From Taklimakanibacter sp050251035 (GTDB lineage Bacteria; Pseudomonadota; Alphaproteobacteria; Rhizobiales; Aestuariivirgaceae): DNA of 64,000 nucleotides. How positions within the stretch are numbered: position 1 is the stretch's first letter; each line of letters starts with the position of its first letter. The stretch is from NCBI GenBank assembly GCA_050251035.1, contig JBFWNN010000013.1, positions 1 through 64,000 of the forward strand, in the 5' to 3' direction. The notes under the pieces were generated by a model that did no database searches, was not told the DNA's origin, and worked only from the letters and a program-made list of their open reading frames with translations. Position numbers and translations under genes: made by a program. Of the stretch, positions 34,027 through 43,520 are shown one piece after another.

Positions 34027-34820
34027 TGCCCAAGCTCCTCGTCAAGCCCAAGACCGGTGACGGCCGCGTCCTGCATGTGACGCCCGCGACGGCGGGCTGG
34101 ACCTATGTCGGCTTCGATCTATGGAAGCTGGCCAAGGGCCAGACCGCCAAGGCTGAGCTCAAGGACCGCGAGACCTGTCTCGTCTTCGTCGCGGGTCGAG
34201 GCCGGGTGAGTGTCGACGGCAAGGATCTTGGCGTCATCGGCGAGCGCCTGTCGCCTTTCGACGGCAAGCCCTGGTCGGTCTATGTGCCGGCGGGCCGGGC
34301 CTGGAGCGTCGCTGCCGAGACGCCGCTCGAGCTCGGCGTCTGCACCGCGCCCGGTTCCGGCAAGGTGCCGATGCGCGTCATCCGTCCGGACGATCTGGGC
34401 CAGGAGACGCGCGGCAAGGGCACCAATACGCGCTATGTGACCAATATCCTGCCCGAGACCGATCCGGCCGAAAGCCTCCTGGTGGTGGAGGTCATCACGC
34501 CGGGCGGCCACACCTCGTCCTATCCGCCGCATAAGCACGACCAGGACAACCTTCCGCATGAATCGCTGCTCGAGGAAACCTATTATCACCGCTTCAACCC
34601 GTCCCAGGGCTTCGGCTTCCAGCGCGTCTATACCGACGACCGCTCGCTCGACGAGGCCATGGCGATCGAGGACGGCGACCTGACGCTGGTGCCCAGAGGC
34701 TATCACCCATGCGCCGCCACCCATGGCTACGACCTCTATTATCTCAATGTGATGGCGGGGCCGAAGCGCACCTGGAAATTCCACAACGCGAAAGAGCACG
34801 AATGGCTCATCGCCAGGTGA
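34026..34820 (+). CDS. iolB: 5-deoxy-glucuronate isomerase
   Basis: A 264-residue double-cupin protein converting 5-deoxyglucuronate to 5-dehydro-2-deoxygluconate, the IolC substrate. The metal-binding cupin motif YPPHKHDQDNLPHESLLEETYYHRF is intact. It ends the iolC-D-E-B operon. Its last 14 bp overlap the 3' end of the convergent HAD gene. Confidence 0.95.
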   Translation: MPKLLVKPKTGDGRVLHVTPATAGWTYVGFDLWKLAKGQTAKAELKDRETCLVFVAGRGRVSVDGKDLGVIGERLSPFDGKPWSVYVPAGRAWSVAAETPLELGVCTAPGSGKVPMRVIRPDDLGQETRGKGTNTRYVTNILPETDPAESLLVVEVITPGGHTSSYPPHKHDQDNLPHESLLEETYYHRFNPSQGFGFQRVYTDDRSLDEAMAIEDGDLTLVPRGYHPCAATHGYDLYYLNVMAGPKRTWKFHNAKEHEWLIAR

Positions 34821-35580
34821 AGCGCTCCATCAGGTAATCGGGCTCGGGGTCGAACGCGGCCTGGCCTTCCGACACGCCGGTCCTGACCAGGAGCGTCGCG
34901 AGGCCCGCGCCGCGGCCGCCCGCCACATCATGCTCGGCGCTGTCGCCGATGCAGAGCACGCGCTTCGGCCGGCCGATGAGCCGAAGCGCATAGTCATAGA
35001 TGTCGCGATAAGGCTTGCCGATCCACCGCACCTTGCCGCCTTGCGCCTCATAGAGGGCGGCGATGGCGCCCGGCGCCGGCTGCAGGCCCGTCGGGGTGAT
35101 CATCAGCTTGTCGGGATTGCAGCAGATGGCGGGCACGGTGATGCCGCTCAGCAGCCGGCCATAATCCTCAAGCGAGGTCTTGGGCACATTCGTGCCCAGA
35201 ATGAGAATGACATCGGCATCCGCGGGCCGGTCAACGAGCTCGAAGTAGTCGAAGCCGTATTCATCGCCCGTCCTGCCGATGATGAAGGCGCGCTTGGCCG
35301 CCGTGCCGCGCAGGACATCATAGGCGACCTCGCCCGAGCTCACCGCATCGACGAAGTGAGCGCGCGGGATTCCCATTTGCGTGAGGCGCGCCACATTGGG
35401 CGTCGCGCGTCTGCCTGAATTGGTCATCACCGCGACCGGGATGCCGAGCCGGTGCAATTCGGCGAGCACGCCGAGGCTGCCCGGATAGAGCTTCGCCCCG
35501 TCATGCAGCACGCCGAACTGGTCGATCAGCATGCCGTCATAGTCGGCGGCAATTTCGGCAAGGCCCTCAATAGGGATCAT
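34807..35580 (-). CDS. HAD-superfamily (class IIA) sugar phosphatase-like hydrolase
   Basis: A 257-residue HAD protein of the TIGR01459 type. Motif I is DQFGVLHDG, with phenylalanine at the second-aspartate position, as in that subfamily (often DVWGV). Motif II is MTNSGRR, the lysine lies in GKPYRDIYDYAL, and motif IV is GDSAEHDVAG. It is the last gene of the leftward polyol operon; its start overlaps the FGGY kinase gene by 14 bp. It may dephosphorylate a pathway intermediate, as a safety valve or in repair. Confidence 0.85.
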   Translation of the reverse strand: MIPIEGLAEIAADYDGMLIDQFGVLHDGAKLYPGSLGVLAELHRLGIPVAVMTNSGRRATPNVARLTQMGIPRAHFVDAVSSGEVAYDVLRGTAAKRAFIIGRTGDEYGFDYFELVDRPADADVILILGTNVPKTSLEDYGRLLSGITVPAICCNPDKLMITPTGLQPAPGAIAALYEAQGGKVRWIGKPYRDIYDYALRLIGRPKRVLCIGDSAEHDVAGGRGAGLATLLVRTGVSEGQAAFDPEPDYLMERFTWR

Positions 35581-36847
35581 GGCCGATCCCCCGCCAGGCC
35601 AGCCGCGCGCTGCCTAGCGCCGCATGCTCGCTGCGCGGGGCCGCGGTCTCGACCTTGAGCAGCCTTTCGCGGATGCGCGTCCAGGCGTCATTGGCAGCAC
35701 CGCCGCCCACCGTGCGCAAGCTCTTGAGCGGGCTCGCGCCGAGCTCGGCCAGCCTTCGATAGCCCAGAGCCTCGACGCCGGCGATGCCTTCGAGCAGGCC
35801 CTGGAAGAACACCCGCTCGTCATCGGGCCTGGGCGTCACGCGTGACTGCAGGGTGGGATCGTTGATCGGGAAGCGCTCGCCTTGCTTCGGCAGCGGATAA
35901 TAATCGAGACCGGTCGGATGATCGGGATCGATCAAGGGTGTCAGGCGCACGATGGCGTCGCGATCGAAATGGACGGCAAGCGCCGCGCCGCCCGAATTGG
36001 AGGCGCCGCCCGCCAGCCACTGATCGCCGATGCGATGGCTGTAGATGCCGTAATCCGGCGCGAAGACCGGCCGGTCCGACAGAAGCTTCAGCGTCAAGGT
36101 CGTGCCGAGCGAGGTGACGCCGTCGCCCGGATCGCCGGCGCCGCTGGCCAGGAAGGCGGCGCAGCCGTCGGTCGTGCCGGCGACGATCGCCATATCGCGC
36201 GGCAGGCCATAGCGGTCGGCGACCGCCGGCAGGATCGTTCCGGTGCGCTCACCCGCCGCCACGACCTGCGGCAGCAGTTCGTGCCTGAGGCCGGTCGCCT
36301 CGATCCATCGCGGCCATTGGCGCGTCACGGGATCATATCCCGTCTTCAGCGCATTGTTCTCGTCGCTGACGTCGAAGCGGCCGGAGAAGCGCCCCGCGAT
36401 CCAGTCCGCCTGATGCAGGATGCGCCGGACTCCGGGCTTGTCCTGCATCTCGAGCGCGCGCGCCAGCGGCGATGACGCGCCGCGCGCCGCCGTCTCTTCG
36501 GGCGCCATCTTCATCACCGGCGCCAGGAATGCCTCCTCCGCCACGTCATTATACATGGAGGCGAGCGCGATCGGCGCGCCATCGCCATCGACAGGCAGGA
36601 TCGTGCCCGACGTCCCGTCAATGGCGAGCGCCAGCACCTGGTGATCTTCGAACCTGGCCTTGAGGCCGAGCAGGACCTCGTCCACCGCCGCCGCCCAGAC
36701 ATGCGGATCCTGCCACAGCCGGCCAAAACTCTGCTGCGGCAGCATCATCGCCGTCTGGCCCATGGCGAGGATCTGGCCGTCCCTGCCGAGGAGAACGGCG
36801 CGCACGCCGGATGTGCCGATATCGATGCCCAGCGCCGCTTCGCTCAT
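35567..36847 (-). CDS. FGGY-family carbohydrate kinase (short form)
   Basis: A 426-residue kinase with the N-terminal phosphate loop GIDIGTSGVRAVLLG, the adenosine region GTTDGCAAFLASG ... SLGTTLTLKL and C-terminal GGGAANDAWTRI. At 426 residues it is shorter than typical xylulokinases (about 480-510). It overlaps the SorC regulator gene by 4 bp and belongs to the operon with RpiB and two polyol-phosphate-type dehydrogenases. A sugar or polyol is the likely substrate; the exact one is unknown. Confidence 0.85.
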   Translation of the reverse strand: MSEAALGIDIGTSGVRAVLLGRDGQILAMGQTAMMLPQQSFGRLWQDPHVWAAAVDEVLLGLKARFEDHQVLALAIDGTSGTILPVDGDGAPIALASMYNDVAEEAFLAPVMKMAPEETAARGASSPLARALEMQDKPGVRRILHQADWIAGRFSGRFDVSDENNALKTGYDPVTRQWPRWIEATGLRHELLPQVVAAGERTGTILPAVADRYGLPRDMAIVAGTTDGCAAFLASGAGDPGDGVTSLGTTLTLKLLSDRPVFAPDYGIYSHRIGDQWLAGGASNSGGAALAVHFDRDAIVRLTPLIDPDHPTGLDYYPLPKQGERFPINDPTLQSRVTPRPDDERVFFQGLLEGIAGVEALGYRRLAELGASPLKSLRTVGGGAANDAWTRIRERLLKVETAAPRSEHAALGSARLAWRGIGHDPY

Positions 36848-37824
36848 CCTTCTCTCCGCTCGGCTATGGCCAATATGCCCGAGGCCGTCGCTTCATCGGT
36901 GATCAATATGTCGACCATTTGGCCCTTGAGCGCCCCATGCAGGATCTCGATCTTGTCGGCGCCGCCTGACGCCACGATGACACAGGGCACGGATTTGAGA
37001 TCGAAGGGGGAGAGCGCCACCGCGCGCTTGTTGAGCGGATGATCGACGAGCCTGCCGTCGACATCGAGCCAATGGGCGCAGAGATCGCCCACCGCTCCGG
37101 CCTTCCTGAGCGACGTGCCGTCCGCCTCGCTGATGAGGTCGACCTGATGGATGGTGCTGTCGGCGGCGAGGCCGCCGGCCGAGACGAGGACGAGATCGAC
37201 CTTGCGCAGGCGCTCGAACACGTCCTTGATCATCGGCTGCTGGGCGAGGAGATCGCGCGTCGCCTGCGAATCGGTGAGCGCGGGGGCCGCGATGTAGTAG
37301 CATTGCGCGTCGATGAGATCGGCAAGGTGCGATGCCGTCTCATGCGGGTTGACGGCGGCTCCGCGCGTGAGCCCGCCCATGAGCGAGACGACCGAGACGC
37401 GGCGCAAGGGCCGGCGCGGCACCGAGCGGAGGCTCAAGCGCAAGGTGCGGCCCCAGCCGACCCCGACCGCCATGCCGTCCTTGAGCCGCTCGGCCAGCGC
37501 ATTGCCGGCGGCCGCCCCGATCACATGGCGCACCAGCGCCTGGTCGGGCGGCGTCGGCACGATGATCGCCTGCTCGATGCCGAAGTGCTCCGTGATCCGG
37601 TTCTCCAGCTCGATGCAGTCGGCGAGCCGGCCAGTGATCCTGATCTGCACCATGCCCTGGTCGCGCGCCTGGGCCAGCAGCCGGTTGACGCGGATGCGGT
37701 TGATGCCGAGCTTCTTGCCGATCTGCGCCTGGGTCAGGCCGGCGACGAAATAGAGCCATGCGGCGCGCGTCGCGAGCTGCTCGTCGCGGTCAATCGACAG
37801 CACCAGCCTGGACTCGTCGTTCAT
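36844..37824 (-). CDS. SorC/DeoR-type sugar-binding transcriptional regulator
   Basis: A 326-residue regulator with an N-terminal HTH (LYFVAGLTQAQIGKKLGINRIRVNRLLAQARDQGMV) and a C-terminal SorC effector domain related to glucosamine-6-phosphate deaminase folds (GVGWGRTLRLSL; VVSLMGGLTRG; GAVGDLCAHWLDVDG). It lies within the operon, overlapping RpiB-type and FGGY genes by 4 bp each. It probably controls the operon promoter near 47027-47055 in response to a sugar phosphate. Confidence 0.9.
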   Translation of the reverse strand: MNDESRLVLSIDRDEQLATRAAWLYFVAGLTQAQIGKKLGINRIRVNRLLAQARDQGMVQIRITGRLADCIELENRITEHFGIEQAIIVPTPPDQALVRHVIGAAAGNALAERLKDGMAVGVGWGRTLRLSLRSVPRRPLRRVSVVSLMGGLTRGAAVNPHETASHLADLIDAQCYYIAAPALTDSQATRDLLAQQPMIKDVFERLRKVDLVLVSAGGLAADSTIHQVDLISEADGTSLRKAGAVGDLCAHWLDVDGRLVDHPLNKRAVALSPFDLKSVPCVIVASGGADKIEILHGALKGQMVDILITDEATASGILAIAERREG

Positions 37825-38291
37825 TTCACGGGCTTGCGATATTTTTCGTCGAGCGCGTCCATCTTGGCGACCTTGGGCGCCGAGCGGCCGCCCTGGAATT
37901 CGGCATTGAGCCAGATGTCGGTGAGAGCCTTGGCGACGGCCGGCCCGACGATGAGCTGGCCGAAGGTGATGATCTGCGCATTGTTCGACGCCATGGCGCG
38001 CTCGGCCGTGTAGGGATCCATCACCGGCACGGCGCGCACGCCCGGGACCTTGTTGGCGGTGATCGCCATGCCGGCGCCGGTGCCGCAGACCAGGATGCCG
38101 CGCGGATAGTCGCCCCGTCCGACCGCCTCGGCGACCTTCACCCCGATATCGGGATAATCGACCGGATTGCTGTCGGCGACCCCCATGTCCTTCACCTCAT
38201 AGCCGCGCTCCTTGAGATGCGCGACCAGGATGTTCTTCAATTCGAGGCCCAGATGATCGGCGCCGATGGCGATGGATTTCTTCTCGGTCAT
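37821..38291 (-). CDS. RpiB/LacAB-family sugar-phosphate isomerase
   Basis: A 156-residue protein starting MTEKKSIAIGADHLGLELKN, with the catalytic cysteine in ILVCGTGAGMAITANKVPGVRA and the NNAQIITFG motif. RpiB-type enzymes isomerise ribose-5-phosphate or, in tetritol pathways, tetrulose phosphates. Presence among polyol-phosphate dehydrogenases suggests the latter type of role. The ATG at 38291 is chosen by homology; an ATG six codons upstream is possible. Confidence 0.85.
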   Translation of the reverse strand: MTEKKSIAIGADHLGLELKNILVAHLKERGYEVKDMGVADSNPVDYPDIGVKVAEAVGRGDYPRGILVCGTGAGMAITANKVPGVRAVPVMDPYTAERAMASNNAQIITFGQLIVGPAVAKALTDIWLNAEFQGGRSAPKVAKMDALDEKYRKPVK

Positions 38292-38310
38292 GACACACTC
38301 CGTCATTGGT

Positions 38311-39369
38311 TCACGAATAGCGGTGCAGCCGGTCCCACGGTATGGCGAGCTTCTCATTGCCGGTCAGCGCCTGCAGCAGCGCCTGCGTCACCGGCAAGGC
38401 GCCGGCATCGAGCCGACCGGACGCCATCAGGCGCTTCAGCGTGGGCGCGAGCGCGATGCCGAGCTCGGCGCCCTCGATCGTATCATCTTTCATGGGTCCG
38501 GCCTTGACCTCGGCATAAGACAGGCCGAGGCCCAGTTGCCGGCCGAGCCTGGAATTGCGCCCGGCCTGGCAGGTCACATAGAGATCGCCGGCTCCCGGCA
38601 TGCCCCAGACGCTGCGGTCCTTGCCGCCGAGGAAGCGCGCCAGCACCATCATCTCGGCGATCGCCTGGTCGAAGATCACCGAGGCGGCGTTGAAGTTGAA
38701 GGCGTTGTTCTCGGTCTTGGGCGCCGTCTCGAACTGGCCCTGGGCCCAGCCGACCGAGATGGCGAAGAAGTTCTTGAAGGCGGCACAGAGCTCGACCCCT
38801 TCCATGTCGTCGCAGACGCGCGGGTGATAATAGTCGGTGGCCAGCATGTCGCAGAGCCGTTGCGCGAGCCCGGCGGTGCGCGAGGTGATGACGACGCCGG
38901 TCTGGCGGCGCACCGCCAATTCGCCCGCGATGCAGGGTCCGCCGACCGCGGCGAGATCGAGGGCGAGGCCCTTGCGCCGCTCCACTTCGCTCTGCACGAA
39001 ATCGGGCAAAGGCAGGATCGTGTCGCCCGTCGGCATCAGGCCCTTGGTGATCATCATCACCGGCACGGGCCGCTCGATCGCCTCGCACAGGCGGTCGATG
39101 GCCCAGCCGACACCCGCCGAGCTCACCCCCAGGATGATGAGATCCGTGTCGCCGCCGAGCGCCTTGGCGAAATCGCGATGGGAATAGGCCTTAACGCTTT
39201 CCGGCAGCTTCACATTGAGGCGCGGATGGCGTCCCGTCTTCGCCACGCTGTCGATGATCGCCTGGTCGAGATGGGTGCCGACGAGCCTCACCTCGTGGCC
39301 CTTGTCGCGGGCGGGCAGGATCATGGCCGACCCCATCACGCCGGCCCCGAGAATGGTGATCGCCGCCAT
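38311..39369 (-). CDS. Glycerol-3-phosphate dehydrogenase (GpsA)-like NAD(P) dehydrogenase
   Basis: A 352-residue protein of the GpsA family: Rossmann motif ITILGAGVMGSAMILPA, catalytic lysine in ELCAAFKNFFAISVG, and the GAGDLYVTCQAGRNSRLG motif. It sits in a catabolic operon beside kinases, RpiB and a glycerol-1-phosphate-dehydrogenase-like enzyme. A role on a sugar- or polyol-phosphate other than sn-glycerol-3-phosphate, rather than phospholipid synthesis, is therefore likely. Confidence 0.82.
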   Translation of the reverse strand: MAAITILGAGVMGSAMILPARDKGHEVRLVGTHLDQAIIDSVAKTGRHPRLNVKLPESVKAYSHRDFAKALGGDTDLIILGVSSAGVGWAIDRLCEAIERPVPVMMITKGLMPTGDTILPLPDFVQSEVERRKGLALDLAAVGGPCIAGELAVRRQTGVVITSRTAGLAQRLCDMLATDYYHPRVCDDMEGVELCAAFKNFFAISVGWAQGQFETAPKTENNAFNFNAASVIFDQAIAEMMVLARFLGGKDRSVWGMPGAGDLYVTCQAGRNSRLGRQLGLGLSYAEVKAGPMKDDTIEGAELGIALAPTLKRLMASGRLDAGALPVTQALLQALTGNEKLAIPWDRLHRYS

Positions 39370-39376
39370 CTAGGCT

Positions 39377-39476
39377 GTCATCCCGGCGAAAGCCGGGCCC
39401 CCCTGAACAAGCGCAATCCGGGAGGCGCTGCTCGCGCGGAATGAATTTAATGGGTCCCGGCTTTCGCCGGGATGAC
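39377..39476. repeat. Intergenic inverted repeat, family D (GTCATCCCGGCG...CGCCGGGATGAC)
   Basis: Two perfect 21-bp arms (39377-39397 and 39456-39476; each GTCATCCCGG-CGAAAGCCGGG or its complement) enclose 58 bp that hold an imperfect stem. Such elements with GTCATCCCGGCGAAAGCCGGG ends are common between genes in Rhizobiales. It separates the GpsA-like gene from the ABC ATPase gene within the operon. Confidence 0.85.
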
Positions 39477-39511
39477 GATGGGGGGAGCACAAAGCTCTCA
39501 TCTGCAGCTCC

Positions 39512-40582
<1,071 letters not shown>

Positions 40583-40597
40583 CAGACCATCCCGTCT

Positions 40598-41929
40598 TTA
40601 TTGCGCGTCACGTGAGAGGAAATCATCGAGGAGGCCCGCATCATCCGCCAAGTCGAGGAAGGACCAGCGGTTGCGGACGTCGCGGGCATATTTCATGGCA
40701 TCGCGCCAGATCTTGCGCGGCAAGCCCATTTCGGTCGTGGTGACGGGGCCGCCAGCCGCCTTCAATGCCTTCTCCATCTCCTTCGGGTCCATGGCGAAAG
40801 GCCTGAGCTCCTCGCGCAGTTGCGGCCACAGCTCGGCGAGCCTGGCGTTGAACGCGTCGGCACCTTTCTGGTCGAAGGCCTTCTTCTTCGCTTCCGCATA
40901 GCACATCATGCCGATCTCGCGGCCATAGCGGTCGATGAACTCCGCTTCCACGATATGGGTCGGCTTGATCCTGGGCGCCTTTTCGAGCGCCAGCAACTCG
41001 GCCTGGAGCCGCGCCATGGCGAGCGAGGCGACGCCCACTTGTTGGCCGTGGGTGGTGCCGGGATGGGCGGGGCCGGCGAACATGTCGATCCAGTGCGAGA
41101 CCTGATGCTCGCCCATCGAGCCATGATGCGAGATGCCGGTGAAGCACACGCCGAGACCGCACAAGGTCAGCACGCGATGCAGATAACCGTTGGCGGCGAT
41201 GTCATGCCGGGCGAGCCCGGAAGCGGCTTCCAGCATCGGCGCCTCGTCGTCCTTCTGCAGCACATAGGGCACGGAGGAATAGAAGGTGTCGAACAGGCGA
41301 TGCGAGGCCCACCAGTCGATCTGCGCCGTCGAGCGGCAGAGGCAGTCGCCGAGGCCCGCCGCCGACAGCCAGGTCGGCGCCTCGGCCGAGACTTTGAGAT
41401 CGAGGAAGATCCCCTTGGGCGCATGCGCCGGCAGCGACGTCTTGTAGCCATTGGCGAGCGTCACCGAGGCGGTCGAGGCGGCATAGCCGTTCATCGAGGC
41501 GGCGGTGCCGAAAGTCACATAAGGCCGACCGTCCTTGAAGGTCGCATATTTGCACGTATCGCTGAGCGCCCCTGATCCCACCGCGACCAGCGCGTCGGCA
41601 TGGCGGGTCTTCTCCTGCACCAGCGCGATCGTCGGCTCGTCGCACTCCATATTGCCGGGCATGACGATCTCCTCGACGGTGCCGAGCCCTTTCAATTCCT
41701 TGGCGACGCGCCTGCCCATCGCCTCGACCGTGTTCACGTCGGACACCACGGCGAGCCTTCTGCCGAGCGCCAGGGGCGCTGCGACATCGGCGGCGCCGCC
41801 ATCGAGCGTCTCGGCGAGCAGGATGGTCTTGAACGGCACCTGGGCCGGCTTCCCCGTCTCGGGGTCGGCCCAGTTGCCGGCGACGACGTCGTCGATCAAC
41901 TGGTTCCAGTCGCGCATGGCTTTGATCAT
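40598..41929 (-). CDS. Glycerol-1-phosphate dehydrogenase (AraM/EgsA)-like iron-containing alcohol dehydrogenase
   Basis: A 443-residue protein of the G1P-dehydrogenase/AraM branch of metal-dependent polyol dehydrogenases. It has the NAD-binding segment VAVGSGALSDTCKYAT, and likely metal ligands in GLGDCLCRSTAQIDWW and in the histidine-rich segments SHHGSMGEHQVSHW and GPAHPGTTHGQQV. The ATG at 41929 overlaps the kinase stop (ATGA) and has an AAGGAG site; a longer upstream frame is rejected. Bacterial AraM homologues occur in sugar operons such as the B. subtilis arabinose operon. Here a polyol phosphate substrate is likely. Confidence 0.82.
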   Translation of the reverse strand: MIKAMRDWNQLIDDVVAGNWADPETGKPAQVPFKTILLAETLDGGAADVAAPLALGRRLAVVSDVNTVEAMGRRVAKELKGLGTVEEIVMPGNMECDEPTIALVQEKTRHADALVAVGSGALSDTCKYATFKDGRPYVTFGTAASMNGYAASTASVTLANGYKTSLPAHAPKGIFLDLKVSAEAPTWLSAAGLGDCLCRSTAQIDWWASHRLFDTFYSSVPYVLQKDDEAPMLEAASGLARHDIAANGYLHRVLTLCGLGVCFTGISHHGSMGEHQVSHWIDMFAGPAHPGTTHGQQVGVASLAMARLQAELLALEKAPRIKPTHIVEAEFIDRYGREIGMMCYAEAKKKAFDQKGADAFNARLAELWPQLREELRPFAMDPKEMEKALKAAGGPVTTTEMGLPRKIWRDAMKYARDVRNRWSFLDLADDAGLLDDFLSRDAQ

Positions 41930-43452
41930 TCGGATACTCCTTGGGCGAAGGCGGCCATGCGGGCATTCCATTGCGAAAGTGACGGCCAGAGATCGGCGTA
42001 GATGGCGGAAAGCTCGGCATAGCGGGCTTGCGCGGCCTTGTCGGGCGAGAAGGTCCGGGTGACGTCTCCCGCCATGGCGCGCGCCGCGGCGGTGGCGGAG
42101 CCGTACCATCCGGCCCCGGCGGCGGCGGCGATCGCGGCGCCGAGCGAGGAGGCCTCGACCGTGGTCGAGCGCAGGACCTTGCGGCCTGTTGCATCGGCGA
42201 TGATCTGGCACCAGAGGTCGGAGGCGGCACCGCCGCCAATGGCGACGAAGTGATCGATCGGCCGGGTGGCCTTGGCGATCCGCTCGCTCACCATCGCCTG
42301 TTCGAGCGCCACGCCTTCGAGGAGTGCCCGATAGACGTCGCCGCGCCGGTGCGAGGCGGTGAGTCCGGCAATGACGCCGCGGGCATTCGGGTCCCAATAG
42401 GGCGTCATGCAGCCCGACCAATAGGGCACCATCGCCAGGCCGTTGGCGCCGATCGGCGACTGCGCCGCTTCCGCTTCGAGCGTCTTGAAGATATGCGGGT
42501 TGTTGCCGGCGTCGACATTGAACAGCTGCTCGACCAGCCAGTTGACCAGGAAGGTGCCGGTGCGCAGGCAGGATTCATAGACATAGCCGCCTTCGGCGAC
42601 CGCGTTCATGGTGCGGAAGGCGGGATCATGGGCGTAAGTCCCGCCGAAGCTGCCCGACACCACCGCCGTGCCGAGATTGAGATAGGCGCGGCCCGGCTCG
42701 AACATGTTGGCGCCGGAGCCGGCGCATTGACCATCGCCGCCGCCCGCCACCACGATGACGTCCGGCGGAAGGCCGGTCGCCGCGGCGGCGTCCCTCGTCA
42801 CGGGGCCGATCCTCTCACCGGGCTTCACCAGCTTCGGCAATTGCGCGCGCGTCAGGCCGACCGCCGCGAGGAGCGTGTCCGACCAGTCCTGAGCCTTCAT
42901 GTCGATGAGGCCCATGGGGTCGGCGGACGCGGTCGAGGTGACCCATTCGCCGGTGAGCTTCTTGACCAGCACGCCATGGACTTCCGCGGTCTTGGCGGTC
43001 TTGCCCCAGATCTCGGGCATATGCGCCTGGAACCAGGCGCAGCGATAGAGGCAGGGCGTCAGATCGACCGGCTTGCCGGAAATGCGATGGATCTCCTCGC
43101 GCCCGACCGCCTCGACGAGACGATCGATCTCGGAGCGGCCGCGCTCGTCGAGCCACAGCGTGCCGGGCCTGAGCGCTTTGCCGTCCGTGTCGAACTGGGC
43201 GAAGCTTTCGCGCTGATTGGAGATGGCGATGGCGGCGATGCGCTCAGGCCTCACCTTGCCGAGAAGCGCCCGGATCGCGGTCAAGGCCGAGGTCCACCAA
43301 TCCTCCGCGTCCTGCTCGAACCATCCGGCTTGCGGATTGGACAGAGCGATCGCGGCGCGGCCTTCCGCCACGGCGCGGCCGTCGCGGTCCCAGGCGATGG
43401 CCTTGGTCGCCGTCGTGGAAGAATCAAGGCCAATGACAAGATCGCGGGTCAT
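41926..43452 (-). CDS. FGGY-family carbohydrate kinase (xylulokinase-like)
   Basis: A 508-residue kinase with the N-terminal loop GLDSSTTATKAIAWD, the AISNQRESF and LWLDERG motifs, VVAGGGDGQCAGSG and the C-terminal GGGAASDLWCQIIADATGR. Length and motifs are those of xylulokinase/glycerol kinase relatives. It follows the binding-protein gene and overlaps the AraM-like gene by 4 bp, suggesting that it phosphorylates the imported polyol or ketose. Confidence 0.88.
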   Translation of the reverse strand: MTRDLVIGLDSSTTATKAIAWDRDGRAVAEGRAAIALSNPQAGWFEQDAEDWWTSALTAIRALLGKVRPERIAAIAISNQRESFAQFDTDGKALRPGTLWLDERGRSEIDRLVEAVGREEIHRISGKPVDLTPCLYRCAWFQAHMPEIWGKTAKTAEVHGVLVKKLTGEWVTSTASADPMGLIDMKAQDWSDTLLAAVGLTRAQLPKLVKPGERIGPVTRDAAAATGLPPDVIVVAGGGDGQCAGSGANMFEPGRAYLNLGTAVVSGSFGGTYAHDPAFRTMNAVAEGGYVYESCLRTGTFLVNWLVEQLFNVDAGNNPHIFKTLEAEAAQSPIGANGLAMVPYWSGCMTPYWDPNARGVIAGLTASHRRGDVYRALLEGVALEQAMVSERIAKATRPIDHFVAIGGGAASDLWCQIIADATGRKVLRSTTVEASSLGAAIAAAAGAGWYGSATAAARAMAGDVTRTFSPDKAAQARYAELSAIYADLWPSLSQWNARMAAFAQGVSE

Positions 43453-43520
43453 GCGTTCATCGGGACGAAAAAGAGCGGCGGAGACGGGATGAAGTCCGCC
43501 TCCGCCAGTTTCAGGGAGTC

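Noticed and set aside
38311..39369. The housekeeping gpsA gene for phospholipid synthesis
   Set aside because: It lies deep in a sugar operon with a SorC regulator and RpiB; a biosynthetic gpsA would more likely lie elsewhere. It is therefore described only as GpsA-like.
39377..39476. Ends of an insertion sequence or MITE
   Set aside because: The 21-bp inverted arms enclose only 58 bp, no transposase is present and no target duplication could be recognised, so it is listed as an intergenic repeat.
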